Source: Neorhizobium vignae (GTDB lineage: Bacteria > Pseudomonadota > Alphaproteobacteria > Rhizobiales > Rhizobiaceae). From it: DNA of 64,000 bases. The stretch lies in assembly GCF_000732195.1 (NCBI RefSeq), contig NZ_JNNU01000002.1, forward strand, positions 248,001 through 312,000. Direction: 5' to 3'. Each line of letters begins with the position of its first letter. Position 1 is the first letter of the stretch. Shown here one piece after another: positions 7,727-20,167 of this stretch. The notes beneath the pieces are model-generated. The model was given only the letters and a program-made list of their open reading frames with translations, did no database searches and was not told the DNA's origin. Position numbers and translations under genes: made by a program.

Positions 7727-8649
7727 GGCGTGCCCACCGGCTTGTGGTGTTCGTGCCAATGCCTGGCAATCTCGATGCGCTGCGGGATCCAGACCTTGTC
7801 GTGGCTGAGTACATATTCGATGAAACGCTTCAGAGCGGCAGCGCGGCCGGGCCGCCCGACGAGGCGGCAGTGGAGACCAACCGACATCATCTTCGGCGCG
7901 CCCTCCTTGCCTTCCTGGTAGAGCACGTCGAAGGCATCCTTCAGATAGGTGAAGAACTGGTCGCCGGCATTGAAACCCTGCGGCGTCGCAAACCGCATGT
8001 CGTTGGTCTCCAGCGTGTAGGGGATGATCAGGAACGGCTTGCCGTCGAGGCCCTTGACCCAATAGGGCAGATCGTCCGCATAACTGTCGGAGGAATAGAG
8101 GAAACCGCCCTCCTCCATGACCAGCCTCAGCGTGTTGTCGGAAGGCTTGCCCTGGTACATGCCGTAGGGGCGCTCGCCGACGAGCTCGGTATGCAGGCGT
8201 ACGGCTTCGAAGATATGTTCGCGCTCCTTCGCTTCCGGGAAATCCTTGTATTCCAGCCAGCGATAACCGTGGCTCGCGATTTCCCAGCCGGCTTCCTTCA
8301 TGGCGGCGACGGCTTCCGGGTTGCGGGCCATGGCGAGTGTCACGCCATAGACTGTGGTCTGCACCTTGAGCTCGGTGAACATTCGCCAGAGCCGCCAGAA
8401 GCCGGCGCGGGAGCCGTATTCGTAGATCGACTCCATGTTGAGGTTGCGCTGACCCGGCCAGGGCGCGGCACCGACGATTTCCGACAGCAGGTTCTCCGAG
8501 GCCGGATCGCCGTCCATGATCGAGCTTTCGCCGCCCTCCTCGTAATTGATCACGAACTGGACCGCGACATGGGCGCCGCCGGGCCACTTCGGATCGGGAG
8601 TGGAACGGCCGTAGCCGACGAGTTCGCGCGGATAGTCTTTTGCCTGCAT
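7723..8649 (-). CDS. puuE: Allantoinase of the PuuE (polysaccharide deacetylase-like) family
   Basis: A 308-residue protein with the NodB-homology fold of PuuE. Typical stretches are HVAVQFVINYEEGGESSI, ASENLLSEIVGAAPWPGQRN, YEYGSRAGFWRLWRMF, WEIASHGYRWLEYK and SVGLHCRLVGRPGR. These are conserved in the metal-independent allantoinases, which convert allantoin to allantoate. It is the first gene of the ureide operon, separated by 71 bases from the upstream azlD gene on the same strand. Allantoate-degrading and xanthine dehydrogenase genes are not in the window. Confidence 0.95.
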   Translation of the reverse strand: MQAKDYPRELVGYGRSTPDPKWPGGAHVAVQFVINYEEGGESSIMDGDPASENLLSEIVGAAPWPGQRNLNMESIYEYGSRAGFWRLWRMFTELKVQTTVYGVTLAMARNPEAVAAMKEAGWEIASHGYRWLEYKDFPEAKEREHIFEAVRLHTELVGERPYGMYQGKPSDNTLRLVMEEGGFLYSSDSYADDLPYWVKGLDGKPFLIIPYTLETNDMRFATPQGFNAGDQFFTYLKDAFDVLYQEGKEGAPKMMSVGLHCRLVGRPGRAAALKRFIEYVLSHDKVWIPQRIEIARHWHEHHKPVGTP

Positions 8650-8720
8650 GGATCACCTTCGACGAATGAGGCCGGACGGTAGCGCACCCGTTCCGGCCAT
8701 GTCGAGATGGAAACGTCCTC

Positions 8721-9023
8721 TTAGAGGCCGAGCGCCCGAAGGATCGCGACTGAGGCGACGCCGAGTGCCACGGAAACGAGCATCGGCAGCCGAAGTGCCG
8801 CAAAAGCAGTCACGGCACAGGCCATGGTTTCGGCAATCCCGGTGGCAAAAGCGGTCGGCGCGACGACGGCCATCAGCACGGCGGGCGGTATCGATTCGAT
8901 CACCTTGCGGCGGCTGCCTTCCAGCGAGACGTGGCGAATGAGGACGAGGCCGCTCAGGCGGGTGATCACGGTGGCGGCGGCCATGGAGAGGATGGCGACG
9001 AGCGTGGCGAGATCGACGGTCAT
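8721..9023 (-). CDS. azlD: AzlD-type small subunit of a branched-chain amino-acid exporter
   Basis: A 100-residue hydrophobic protein with about four membrane segments: LVAILSMAAATVITRLSGLV, the stretch around IPPAVLMAVVAPTAF, AVTAFAALRLPMLVSVALG and the C-terminal end. Size, topology and pairing with AzlC identify it. It probably forms an exporter of branched-chain or other amino acids with AzlC. Its start overlaps the azlC stop by four bases. Confidence 0.92.
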   Translation of the reverse strand: MTVDLATLVAILSMAAATVITRLSGLVLIRHVSLEGSRRKVIESIPPAVLMAVVAPTAFATGIAETMACAVTAFAALRLPMLVSVALGVASVAILRALGL

Positions 9024-9727
9024 GGCGTCACCTCCACGTCCCGGGTCTTGCCGGTAATCATCGCGGCTGCGAGCCCGGCGACGGCGCCGGCGGCGATATA
9101 CCAGACGCCGGGGATGAAATGCTGGGTGGCGACGGCGGCGGCGCCGCTCGCCAGCAGCACGGCCCCGGTCTCCGGCCCTTTCCAGAAGCCCATGACCAGC
9201 ACGATGAAAACCGCCGGAAAGGCAAAGTCGAGCCCGAGCACCACCGGATCGCCGAGAAAGGCGCCGAGGGCAGCGCCGGCGAACCCCGAAAACACCCAGG
9301 CGAGGTAGAAGGGCGCGACGAGGCCTGCGAACCAGGCGGGGGTAAGCTTTGCTACCTTGGCCCGGAATTCCGCCATCGCCCAGATCTCGTCGGCGAGGAA
9401 CAGCATCGAGAGGTAAGGCGCCGGCTGGTGGAAACCGCCCATTCTGGTGCCGAGCGAGGCGCTCATCAGCACGTGGCGGATGTTGACCAGCAGGGCTGCG
9501 AAACCGACGCCGGTCCAGGAGGCCGGATAGGTCCAGATATCCATCGCCACGAATTGCGAGCCACCGGCAAACACCAGCGCGCTCATGAGCCCTGCTTCCA
9601 CCGGCGACAGGCCCTTGGTGGCCGCAACCGCGCCGAAGACGAGACCGATCGGGATGACGGCGGCGATCAGCGGCGAGATCGCCCGCATGCCGCCCAGAAA
9701 CTCCTGAAATCTTGTATTGTCATTCAC
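9020..9727 (-). CDS. azlC: AzlC-family amino-acid exporter large subunit
   Basis: A 235-residue membrane protein with the AzlC signature near the start (MRAISPLIAAVIPIGLVFGA, then GLSPVEAGLMSALVFAGGSQFV) and several further membrane segments. The start is GTG at 9727, placed by GGAGG nine bases upstream. It is the large subunit of an AzlCD exporter. An AraC regulator gene lies upstream on the same strand, in the arrangement often seen for regulator-linked azlCD operons. Confidence 0.93.
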   Translation of the reverse strand: MNDNTRFQEFLGGMRAISPLIAAVIPIGLVFGAVAATKGLSPVEAGLMSALVFAGGSQFVAMDIWTYPASWTGVGFAALLVNIRHVLMSASLGTRMGGFHQPAPYLSMLFLADEIWAMAEFRAKVAKLTPAWFAGLVAPFYLAWVFSGFAGAALGAFLGDPVVLGLDFAFPAVFIVLVMGFWKGPETGAVLLASGAAAVATQHFIPGVWYIAAGAVAGLAAAMITGKTRDVEVTP

Positions 9728-9795
9728 GTCGAAAAACCTCCGATGAGGCGGAGGTCTTTAAAGATCAGGCGGATAACCGTCTTGAACGAAAGTGA

Positions 9796-10617
9796 TCAGC
9801 GGGCCCGATACTGTCCCGGAGTCAGCCCGGTGCGGGCCTTGAAGTGTCGGGTGAAATGCGCCTGGTCGGCAAAACCGCATTCAAGGGCGATCTCGGCAGG
9901 CTGGCCACCCTCCCTCAAGCGACGTCGCGCGGCACGGATGCGGATATCCGTGAGGAAGGAATGCGGGGTGATGTGGAATTCCTTGCGGAAGGCGCGGATG
10001 AGATGGGCGCGGCTGAGACCCGCGACCGTTGCCAACTCCTCCAGCCCCACATCGGAAGCAAAATTCTCGACCAGGTAGTCGCGAGCCTGGCGCACGGCGG
10101 TGCGCTCGGTGGTATCGACCGGCACGATGATCGAGCTGCCATGGCGGCAGAACATCGCATCCAGCACCAGGAACATCGCCTGGCTGGTCTCAAGCGCGCC
10201 GGAGCCCTCTTCCAGCGTCCGGTGCGCCTTGTGGAAAGCGTCGGCGAGCGCCTGGTCGTGAAGGATCTGCTTGCCGAAGGCCGGCGTGCCCTGGAAGGAT
10301 TTGCCGGTGACGTCTTCGAGGATTTCGCGAAACAGCGCCATGTCCGGATAGATCATCCGGTAGCGATAACCGCCGTCGCCGGGCGCGCCGTCGTGGATCT
10401 CGCCGGGATTGATGAGATAGAGATCACCCGGCCCCGAGCTTTCGCTTATGCCGCGGATGGTCGCCACCTGCGCGCCGCGTTCGATGGCGCCGATGCTGAA
10501 CGTGTCATGCGCATGCGGCGCGAATTCATGGGTGAGGAATGTGGCGGACAGGCATTCCATGCCGCCGAAACGGCTGTCGCGCCAAAAGCGGGTGATTTCC
10601 GCCGGGGCGAGCGGCAT
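9796..10617 (-). CDS. AraC-family transcriptional regulator
   Basis: A 273-residue protein with an N-terminal cupin-like sensing domain (HDTFSIGAIERGAQVATIRG, LYLINPGEIHDGAPGDGGYR) and a C-terminal double helix-turn-helix at about 170-270. The DNA-binding part includes VGLEELATVAGLSRAHLIRA, FKEF-like spacing and ALECGFADQAHFTRHFKA, ending GLTPGQYRAR. This is the layout of AraC regulators linked to amino-acid exporters. It ends 68 bases before the azlC start on the same strand, so it probably activates azlCD in response to an amino acid. Confidence 0.93.
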   Translation of the reverse strand: MPLAPAEITRFWRDSRFGGMECLSATFLTHEFAPHAHDTFSIGAIERGAQVATIRGISESSGPGDLYLINPGEIHDGAPGDGGYRYRMIYPDMALFREILEDVTGKSFQGTPAFGKQILHDQALADAFHKAHRTLEEGSGALETSQAMFLVLDAMFCRHGSSIIVPVDTTERTAVRQARDYLVENFASDVGLEELATVAGLSRAHLIRAFRKEFHITPHSFLTDIRIRAARRRLREGGQPAEIALECGFADQAHFTRHFKARTGLTPGQYRAR

Positions 10618-10714
10618 GTGGTCGGCTGCCTGTTCCTGGGAGACATTCTGCGTCGCGCGGATATAGCAGATTTCCGCGCCGCTCTCTTGAACAAAAGTGA
10701 CCGTTTGAGCCCTT

Positions 10715-11422
10715 TCAGGCGATCTTGCGTGCCGCCACGCGGCCCATCGGGTGCAGCGAATGCACCTGGAAGGGCGCGCCGGGCTCCTCCTCGATGAACA
10801 GCGCCAGATTGGCGATTTCGACCGGCTTTTTCAGATAGGGCTCGAAATAATCGCGAAGCGCCAGATCGAAACGCGGCATTTCGACCGGCGACAGCGGGCC
10901 AGTCAGGGTCATGTGGAAGCGGAATTCGTCCATCACGTAAGGATGGCCCCAGCGGTGCAGGTTGGCGAATTGCGGCGCCGAGAGATCACCAGAATCGCTG
11001 CGCTCCAGCTCGGCTTCGCTCAGCGGCGTGCGGAAATTGTCGAACTCCTGGACGACGGAAGCGGCGAGAAACCGGGCGGTATCGCACGGGACGACCGGCG
11101 CAAGGCCGAAGAAATTGCCGAGCCGGACGACTTCGAGCTTCGGCAGCTCGAACGGGCTGTGGGTACCCGCAAAACGCATCAGGTGGCGCAGCAGCATCGG
11201 CTCGGTGACGTCCGGCGCCAGCCGGAACGGCGCCTTCAGCGTCGCATGGAAACCGTAGCGACGCGGCAGCGCGGTATTGAAGGCGATGTCGTGAATGCCG
11301 ATGCCGCGGATCGCCGGCGGTTCCATCGCCTCGCCCGAAAAGGCATTGCGACCGAGCCACTGGGCCGCGGCAAGCGTCAACGGATCATGCGCCGGAGGCG
11401 TGAAATGAATGGCATAGCGCAT
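10715..11422 (-). CDS. DUF1045 (2H-phosphoesterase-like) protein
   Basis: A 235-residue protein with MRYAIHFTPPAHDPLTLAAA and WLGRNAFSGE at the N-terminus and two H-x-T/S-type motifs, YGFHATLKAPF (about residue 55-65) and FRFHMTLTGPL (about 165-175). Paired H-x-T motifs are the hallmark of the 2H phosphoesterase superfamily. Rhizobial members (DUF1045) are often found with phosphonate genes, but no such genes are visible here. Substrate unknown. A 97-base gap separates it from the AraC gene on the same strand. Confidence 0.85.
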   Translation of the reverse strand: MRYAIHFTPPAHDPLTLAAAQWLGRNAFSGEAMEPPAIRGIGIHDIAFNTALPRRYGFHATLKAPFRLAPDVTEPMLLRHLMRFAGTHSPFELPKLEVVRLGNFFGLAPVVPCDTARFLAASVVQEFDNFRTPLSEAELERSDSGDLSAPQFANLHRWGHPYVMDEFRFHMTLTGPLSPVEMPRFDLALRDYFEPYLKKPVEIANLALFIEEEPGAPFQVHSLHPMGRVAARKIA

Positions 11423-11545
11423 GCGTCACCTTCTGAACGTCCTTTTCAGCAACCCCGTGTTTTACGCATTGCTCAACAATCCCTGCCGTGGGGGTTAAGT
11501 GATTTGCGTGACAGAATAACGACGCGAAGGACCGAAAGTTCGCGT

Positions 11546-12736
11546 TTAACGCGAGGCGACGGCAAGGTGACTGGCGAGCGTGAACGACGCCGGAAGCCGC
11601 ATTTCCCGGCCGTTCAGGGCGTTGAGGGCGGCATCGGCCAACCTGTGCGCGATACCGAAGCTCACCTTGAAACCACCTGTGAGCGTGATCACTCGGGCGT
11701 GATCGGGATGGGCGCCAACCATGGGATCGCGGTCGATCGCCTTCGGCCGCAAGCCCGCCCAGCGTTCGACGACCGGGGCCCGGGCCAGGGCCGGCACCAG
11801 CGCCCGGGCGCGCGCGATGAGCTCGTCCAACTGAGAATCGGTCGAGGACGGGTCGTCGAAGACATCTTCGCTGGTGCTGCCGACCGCGACGTGGCCGCCC
11901 TCATGGGCGACCACATAAAGGCCGTTCAGGAAGATCACCGGCAGAGCGGGGTCGATATCGGCCTTGAGGAGCGCTGCCTGCCCCTTGACCGGCTGGCCGA
12001 GCGGATGCTTCAGCGGCGGCGAAATGCCATGAAGCAGCGAAAAAGATCCGTGGCCGGCCGAGACGATACAGTGGCCGAAGGCGACGGTTTCGCCGTTGCG
12101 GAATATAATCCTATTCCCCGAGGGGTCGATCGCCTCCGCCTCCAGGCCTTCGACGATCCGAACATTGCCGGCCGTCCGCAGATAAGCGACCAGCGCCGCG
12201 ACGAGGCCGCGCGGCGAAAGCCGGGCGGCAAACGTGTCATGCACCAGCCCGGCAGCCGCGAATGAGGCATCCGGCCACCCTTTTTGCGGGGGACGGTCGA
12301 GGACATGCCAATGGAATCGGCGATCGCCGCGCCGCCAGCAGGCTTCCGCATCGGCCGAGTGCCCGAGCGCGATCTTCCGTAAGTGCGGCTTCGGCAGAGG
12401 GATCAGCCGGCCGGAGCGACGGTAGCCGCAGACGACGCCGGTCTCGGCTTCGAGCTCGATGATCTCGTCTTCCAGCGATAGAAGCGCATCGAACTGGAAC
12501 TGTTTCTTGTCGTTCCACTTGTCGGGCATGTGCGGCATCAGGGCGCCGAGCAGCCCGCCACTCGCCCCCTGCCCCAGCCGTCCCGAATCGACAAGCACGG
12601 TACGGATACCGAGCCGCTCGGCCTTGACCGCCGCCCACAGCCCCATGACACCGCCGCCGAGGATGACGAGATCGGCGGAGGCGGGAAGGACATGAGATTG
12701 ACCGCCGGAGCCGGCAGGATTATCCGCATGTCCCAT
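11546..12736 (-). CDS. FAD-dependent oxidoreductase of the DAO family
   Basis: A 396-residue protein. The dinucleotide-binding motif LVILGGGVMGLWAAVKAE is near residue 24, followed by VLVDSGRLGQGASGG and the C-terminal FAD motif region WAGLRPKAIDRDPMVG with LTGGFKVSFGIAH. These mark a glycine/D-amino-acid oxidase-type flavoprotein. Its start codon overlaps the start of the divergent mnmD methyltransferase gene by two bases. In Escherichia coli the same two activities are fused in MnmC, so it may be the separate MnmC1-like partner that demodifies cmnm5U; this is inference from context. Other amine oxidase roles are possible. Confidence 0.85.
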   Translation of the reverse strand: MGHADNPAGSGGQSHVLPASADLVILGGGVMGLWAAVKAERLGIRTVLVDSGRLGQGASGGLLGALMPHMPDKWNDKKQFQFDALLSLEDEIIELEAETGVVCGYRRSGRLIPLPKPHLRKIALGHSADAEACWRRGDRRFHWHVLDRPPQKGWPDASFAAAGLVHDTFAARLSPRGLVAALVAYLRTAGNVRIVEGLEAEAIDPSGNRIIFRNGETVAFGHCIVSAGHGSFSLLHGISPPLKHPLGQPVKGQAALLKADIDPALPVIFLNGLYVVAHEGGHVAVGSTSEDVFDDPSSTDSQLDELIARARALVPALARAPVVERWAGLRPKAIDRDPMVGAHPDHARVITLTGGFKVSFGIAHRLADAALNALNGREMRLPASFTLASHLAVASR

Positions 12737-13457
12737 GAGCGACCGTGATCCTGAAATTCGTGTGACCGAAAGCCAGACCTTGGACTGGCATGACGGCGAT
12801 ATGCCCTATTCGCAAAAGTTTGGCGACCACTTTTATTGCCGCACTGACGGTCGGCTGGAATGCGGCCACACGTTTCTGGCCGGCAACGGCCTGCCGGAGC
12901 GCTGGGAAAGGCATCGAACTTTCCGGATCGGCGAACTCGGCTTCGGCACCGGGCTGAACTTCTGCGAGACCTGGCGGCAGTGGAAGCTTGTCCGCCCCGC
13001 AGGCGCGAAGCTTCATTTCACCTCGTTCGAGCTTTACCCGATGCAACGCGACGAAATCGACCGGGCACTCGCCCGCTGGCCGGAGATCGATGCGGAGCGG
13101 CAGGCGCTGATCGAGGCCTGGCTGGATGCACCCGCCGGCCATGTCGTGATCGACGCCGACGCCCAGACCCGGCTGACGGTCGTCTGCGGCCCCGCGCTCG
13201 AAGGCGTCACCGTGGCCGAGGCGGATTTCGACGCCTGGTTCCTCGACGGATTTGCGCCGTCGCGCAATCCGGACATGTGGTCGCCGGAAATCATGCAGGC
13301 GATCTACGACAAGACCTTATCCGGCGGTACGTTCGGCACCTATGCGGCCGCGGGCTTCGTGCGGCGGAACCTGCAGGCGGCCGGTTTCACGGTCGAGCGG
13401 CGGCCGGGCTTTGCGGGCAAGCGCGAGATGTTGTGCGGCATCAAACCGGCGCCCTGA
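12735..13457 (+). CDS. mnmD: tRNA 5-methylaminomethyl-2-thiouridine methyltransferase (MnmC2/MnmD domain)
   Basis: A 240-residue protein matching the methyltransferase (DUF752) half of MnmC. Motifs include DMPYSQKFGDHFYC, RIGELGFGTGLNFCETW (SAM-binding loop, about 56-72), FTSFELYPM, and WFLDGFAPSRNPDMWS, the catalytic segment of the family. The C-terminus GTFGTYAAAGFVRRNLQAAG with AGKREMLCG is also typical. It methylates nm5s2U34 to mnm5s2U in tRNA. It stands as a single domain, with a flavoprotein gene divergent from an overlapping start. Confidence 0.93.
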   Translation: MSDRDPEIRVTESQTLDWHDGDMPYSQKFGDHFYCRTDGRLECGHTFLAGNGLPERWERHRTFRIGELGFGTGLNFCETWRQWKLVRPAGAKLHFTSFELYPMQRDEIDRALARWPEIDAERQALIEAWLDAPAGHVVIDADAQTRLTVVCGPALEGVTVAEADFDAWFLDGFAPSRNPDMWSPEIMQAIYDKTLSGGTFGTYAAAGFVRRNLQAAGFTVERRPGFAGKREMLCGIKPAP

Positions 13458-13475
13458 TCCAAGGCAGCCCAACGC

Positions 13476-13501
13476 AAAACAGCCGGCCCTGAGACCGGCT
13501 G
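13476..13501 (-). terminator. Intrinsic terminator of the glycine-zipper gene
   Basis: The inverted repeat CAGCCGG / CCGGCTG (13480-13486 and 13495-13501) is followed on the minus strand by TTTT. It lies between the convergent ends of mnmD and the glycine-zipper gene and would work best for the minus-strand transcript. Confidence 0.7.
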
Positions 13502-13525
13502 CAATCCATTACCTCGCACGGTCAG

Positions 13526-13894
13526 CTACTGGCAGACGCGCAGGCTTTCCATGTGCCAGCCGCCGTCATAGGCGTTGCGGACGCGGCGGTCCTCGTACCA
13601 GCAGCGCGGCCGAGGCGGCGGTGGCGGATCGATGTAACGCGGCCCGCCGTCATTGGCGAGGGCACCGCCGATCAACCCGCCGATGACGCCTGCGGCCAGG
13701 CCGCCGGCGATAATGGCGCCGTCATTGTTACGATGTCTGCGAGGAGGCGGAGGACCACGACGGTCATATCGGTCATATCGGTCGTACCGATCGTAGTGTC
13801 TGTCCCACTGCTGGGCCGCAGCGTCACTCGCCGGCAATACGATGCTGGTGCAGGCAGCGGCCAGGATCAGCGCCGAGACAATTATCTTCTTCAT
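13526..13894 (-). CDS. Secreted glycine-zipper protein
   Basis: A 122-residue protein. A signal peptide (MKKIIVSALILAAACTSIVL, cleavage likely after DAAA) precedes Asp-Arg-Tyr repeats (DRYDRYDRYDRR) and a proline-rich stretch. A glycine zipper GGLAAGVIGGLIGGALA and a C-terminal two-cysteine module (RCWYEDRRVRN to LRVCQ) follow. Glycine zippers form membrane-embedded or oligomeric helices in outer-membrane or periplasmic proteins. ATG 13894 was chosen over longer frames because of the signal peptide. A paralogue with the same layout is at 19403-19759. Function unknown. Confidence 0.8.
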   Translation of the reverse strand: MKKIIVSALILAAACTSIVLPASDAAAQQWDRHYDRYDRYDRYDRRGPPPPRRHRNNDGAIIAGGLAAGVIGGLIGGALANDGGPRYIDPPPPPRPRCWYEDRRVRNAYDGGWHMESLRVCQ

Positions 13895-14308
13895 CACAAG
13901 CGTCTCCGTTTCCACCGAGCGCGCCTGCAAACGGCAGGAAAAGGCCCGATATTCCAGAACAATGCACATCCCCTGCTTAACGGTCCCTGAACGGAAAAGC
14001 CGCTCGCGGCAGAAAGCCACTGTGACACGATCCACGGGGAGGTCCCGGCCGGCTCTGGAAAGCAGGGCGCCCGGGCGAGGTCCCGTCCCGCCCCGACCGG
14101 CGGCGTAACTGGGTTGTCCCTGGTTAACGGTCAAACGCGCGCATGCCGCGCCCGTTCGAGCCCGGACCGCCCTACCCCATCCCCTGGAATTACAAAACAC
14201 ATGCCGGCCAGTATTTCTCGCCACTCATTGTTGGGCCTTCCCGTGCGTGTAGCGCCTTCATACTTTTGCGGGAAAGTTATCGACGCATGCACGGGATCGG
14301 AGCATTAG
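13895..14308. other. Intergenic region between glycine-zipper gene and cheD
   Basis: About 414 bases between divergent genes. Open frames crossing it have no family features and look like the antisense of high-GC sequence. It should hold the promoters of both genes. A GGAG five to six bases before the cheD ATG serves as its ribosome site. I recognise no RNA gene or terminator in it. Confidence 0.4.
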
Positions 14309-14821
14309 ATGAACTTCACGGACTCCCACCATATTCATGTCCTCGGTGGTCAATATGCGGTGTCTGCCGATCCGGATATGATCCTGATGACCGTGCTCGG
14401 CTCCTGCGTCTCGGCCTGCATCTATGATACGGTCACCAATATCGGAGGAATGAATCATTTCATCCTGCCGACGAGCGGCGGGCTGGATGTCGCCGAGCGC
14501 CCGGAACGTTATGGTGATCTGGCCATGCGCACGCTGGTCGACGACCTTTATGATTTCGGTGCCGAACGCCGAAACCTCAGGGCCAAGCTCTTTGGCGGCC
14601 GCACGCGAAAATCGAGCGGCTACGATCCGGGATCTCTCAATTCCGCGTTCGCCAGACGGTTCCTTCTGGAGGAGGGCATCAAGCTTGTCGACACCAGCCT
14701 CGGCGACGATCTGGCGCGCTGGATCAGCTTTCAACCGACAACGGGCAGAGTGCAGATGAGGATTACCGACACCATGCCCGTTCCCTCGGTTGCCGGGACG
14801 GCGCGGGAGAGGCGATATTGA
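14309..14821 (+). CDS. cheD: CheD-type chemoreceptor glutamine deamidase
   Basis: A 170-residue protein. It has the CheD core with MTVLGSCVSACIYD (catalytic Cys about residue 34), GGMNHFILP (catalytic His about 50), RAKLFGG and a C-terminal VDTSLGDDLARWISFQPTTG. CheD deamidates receptor glutamines and binds CheC or related phosphatases. It is not in a chemotaxis operon here, so it is a solitary, possibly second, cheD. The neighbouring multi-PAS sensor kinase is on the other strand; a link is speculation. Confidence 0.9.
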   Translation: MNFTDSHHIHVLGGQYAVSADPDMILMTVLGSCVSACIYDTVTNIGGMNHFILPTSGGLDVAERPERYGDLAMRTLVDDLYDFGAERRNLRAKLFGGRTRKSSGYDPGSLNSAFARRFLLEEGIKLVDTSLGDDLARWISFQPTTGRVQMRITDTMPVPSVAGTARERRY

Positions 14822-14905
14822 CCGGCTTGGTGACGTCCCCTCGCCGCATGAGCTGGGACTGTAGTCCTGCCGGCCAAGGGTTCCGGCAACCTCCCGGAGA
14901 GACGG

Positions 14906-15115
14906 CTATTCCCGGCCCGTAATCCGCCGGGGATCGTCGATGTAACAGATCAGCGTCGATGCGATCATCAACGCGACATACGAGAAAAACAGCTTCCAGA
15001 ACATGTCCCAACTTACAACCCGAATGCCCCAGAAGCAGAGGATCAGGACGACAGCAAGCGCGATCGTCGCGGCAACGCAGATGGGGCGAAGGACGGAAAC
15101 GATGCGGGTAATCAT
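14906..15115 (-). CDS. Small two-segment membrane protein
   Basis: A 69-residue protein starting at ATG 15115 with two hydrophobic stretches, VLRPICVAATIALAVVLILC and WKLFFSYVALMIASTLICYI, and a short charged tail (DDPRRITGRE). The longer frame from 15157 adds only charged unconserved residues. It lies between the convergent cheD gene and the sensor kinase gene on the same strand. I do not recognise a family; inner-membrane location is inferred from hydrophobicity. Confidence 0.65.
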   Translation of the reverse strand: MITRIVSVLRPICVAATIALAVVLILCFWGIRVVSWDMFWKLFFSYVALMIASTLICYIDDPRRITGRE

Positions 15116-15232
15116 GACGGTTCTCCTAGCTTCCCGAGATCTACCGCACAGCGCCAAGTTGTCCAGCGCGAGCTTCCGCCAGGGTTAACTTCCTTGTGGC
15201 AGCAGGCGAGCGCCTCGAGCCGCAAACCCGGC

Positions 15233-18943
<3,711 letters not shown>

Positions 18944-19402
18944 CTTCCTCCGCTCCTTCGTGCCGGCCGATATCCGGCTCGATTCGTTTGTCTCCCAATC
19001 GACTGATAACACCATAGCGAGTGTTAATATCGTGTTGTTGAAACGGTATGACTTATCATTTTTGGCATTTATCAATCGGAAGCTCCGACATGCTGCCGAA
19101 AATACAGCCTCAGGTCGAGTAGCAGTGTTGGTCGCCCGCGGCTCTGATGAAGGCCGTAGCGGCGCGATCGGAAGGAAAATCGGAGGCTTAGCCGGATTTG
19201 CCCTGCCAAATCTTTTCCATGAGATTGCCACGATCTCGCCATGATGCCCATCGGCGATTGCTCAGGCCTCACGAAAATCAACCGAAAGCGGCATCAAGCT
19301 GAACGTCCGTTCAGACTATCGGAAAATCGTCTTCATCAATCCGCCGCCTTTGCACGCCACGATTTCTGGACCCCTTGAGGACAAAAAGGGAAAGGAAAAG
19401 AC
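18944..19402. other. Divergent intergenic region, sensor kinase / glycine-zipper gene
   Basis: About 459 bases, or 387 if the kinase starts at 19015. It separates divergent genes and must carry both promoters. An A+G-rich run (AAAGGGAAAGGAAAAG) just before 19403 supplies the ribosome site of the glycine-zipper gene. No RNA gene or repeat recognised. Confidence 0.4.
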
Positions 19403-19759
19403 ATGTCGGCATTGAAGAAGACGATATCACTCGGCCTCGTCGCACTGTCCGTAGCGGGCGCCCTGACGGCGACGGCTCCGGCGGCAGAAGCCCGCGACCG
19501 CCACAATCGCAACGTCTGGCCGGGCGTGGCCGCAGGCCTTGCCGGCGGCATCATCGGCGGCGCGATCGTCGCCGGATCGCAGCGGCCGGCCTATGCCGAG
19601 CCCGAATACGTGGAGCCGGAATACGACTACGCTCCCCCGCCCCCGCCTCCTGTCTATTACCGCCGCGCTTATTATCGCGACTACCCGCCGGTCTGCGAAC
19701 TCGAATGGCGCCGCAACCGCTATGGCGAGCCCTATCGCGTCGAAGTCTGCTCGCGCTGA
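19403..19759 (+). CDS. Secreted glycine-zipper protein (paralogue)
   Basis: A 118-residue protein with a signal peptide (MSALKKTISLGLVALSVAGA, cleavage after AAEA), a glycine zipper GVAAGLAGGIIGGAIVAG, an acidic-tyrosine stretch (EPEYVEPEYDY), a proline run, then YYRRAYYRDYPPVCELEW and a terminal EVCSR. The order signal peptide, zipper, Pro/Tyr region and two C-terminal cysteines matches the protein at 13526-13894. A strong terminator follows. Periplasmic or outer-membrane location is likely; function unknown. Confidence 0.8.
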   Translation: MSALKKTISLGLVALSVAGALTATAPAAEARDRHNRNVWPGVAAGLAGGIIGGAIVAGSQRPAYAEPEYVEPEYDYAPPPPPPVYYRRAYYRDYPPVCELEWRRNRYGEPYRVEVCSR

Positions 19760-19786
19760 TCCGCTAGGTTTATCGCATACCGACAG

Positions 19787-19821
19787 AGCCTGTTTCCGCC
19801 GCCGGCGGAGGCAGGCTTTTT
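19787..19821 (+). terminator. Intrinsic terminator after the glycine-zipper gene
   Basis: A long hairpin, AGCCTGTTTCCGCC paired with GGCGGAGGCAGGCT (two T-G wobble pairs, three-base loop GCC), is followed directly by TTTTT. It sits 28 bases after the stop at 19759. Confidence 0.9.
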
Positions 19822-20167
19822 GCTGTGGTGGAGACATTCTGCGCGCCGTTGCGGCCGTAGCCGCGAAGTCGCTCCATTTCGCGATGGCGAAACATCTGCT
19901 TGACTTTTGCCCGGAAAACCACCAAATGCGCTCCAGCTTTCACCTTCCGGCCGCCGCGTGAGTTGGCCCCGCGTCATTAAAGACACCGCGAAGAAGGAAC
20001 AAGGCGCACAGATAGATCGCCCTCGATCCCGGAGGGTTTAAGCGCTGGAGAGCAATTTCCAACTTGCAAGTTCCCACTTCACGCGGGGTTCTTGACGCCA
20101 AAGGCAGACCGGACGGCATGGTGCCAGTTCGGCGATACGCTTTTGGCGCCCCGAAAAGGTATTCGAC
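19822..20167. other. Leader region upstream of the DEAD-box helicase
   Basis: About 346 bases between a strong terminator and the helicase start. It has no convincing gene. Cold-shock helicase genes often have long regulatory 5' leaders, and this interval would allow one, but I see no specific motif. AAGG lies eight bases before the TTG start. Confidence 0.4.
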
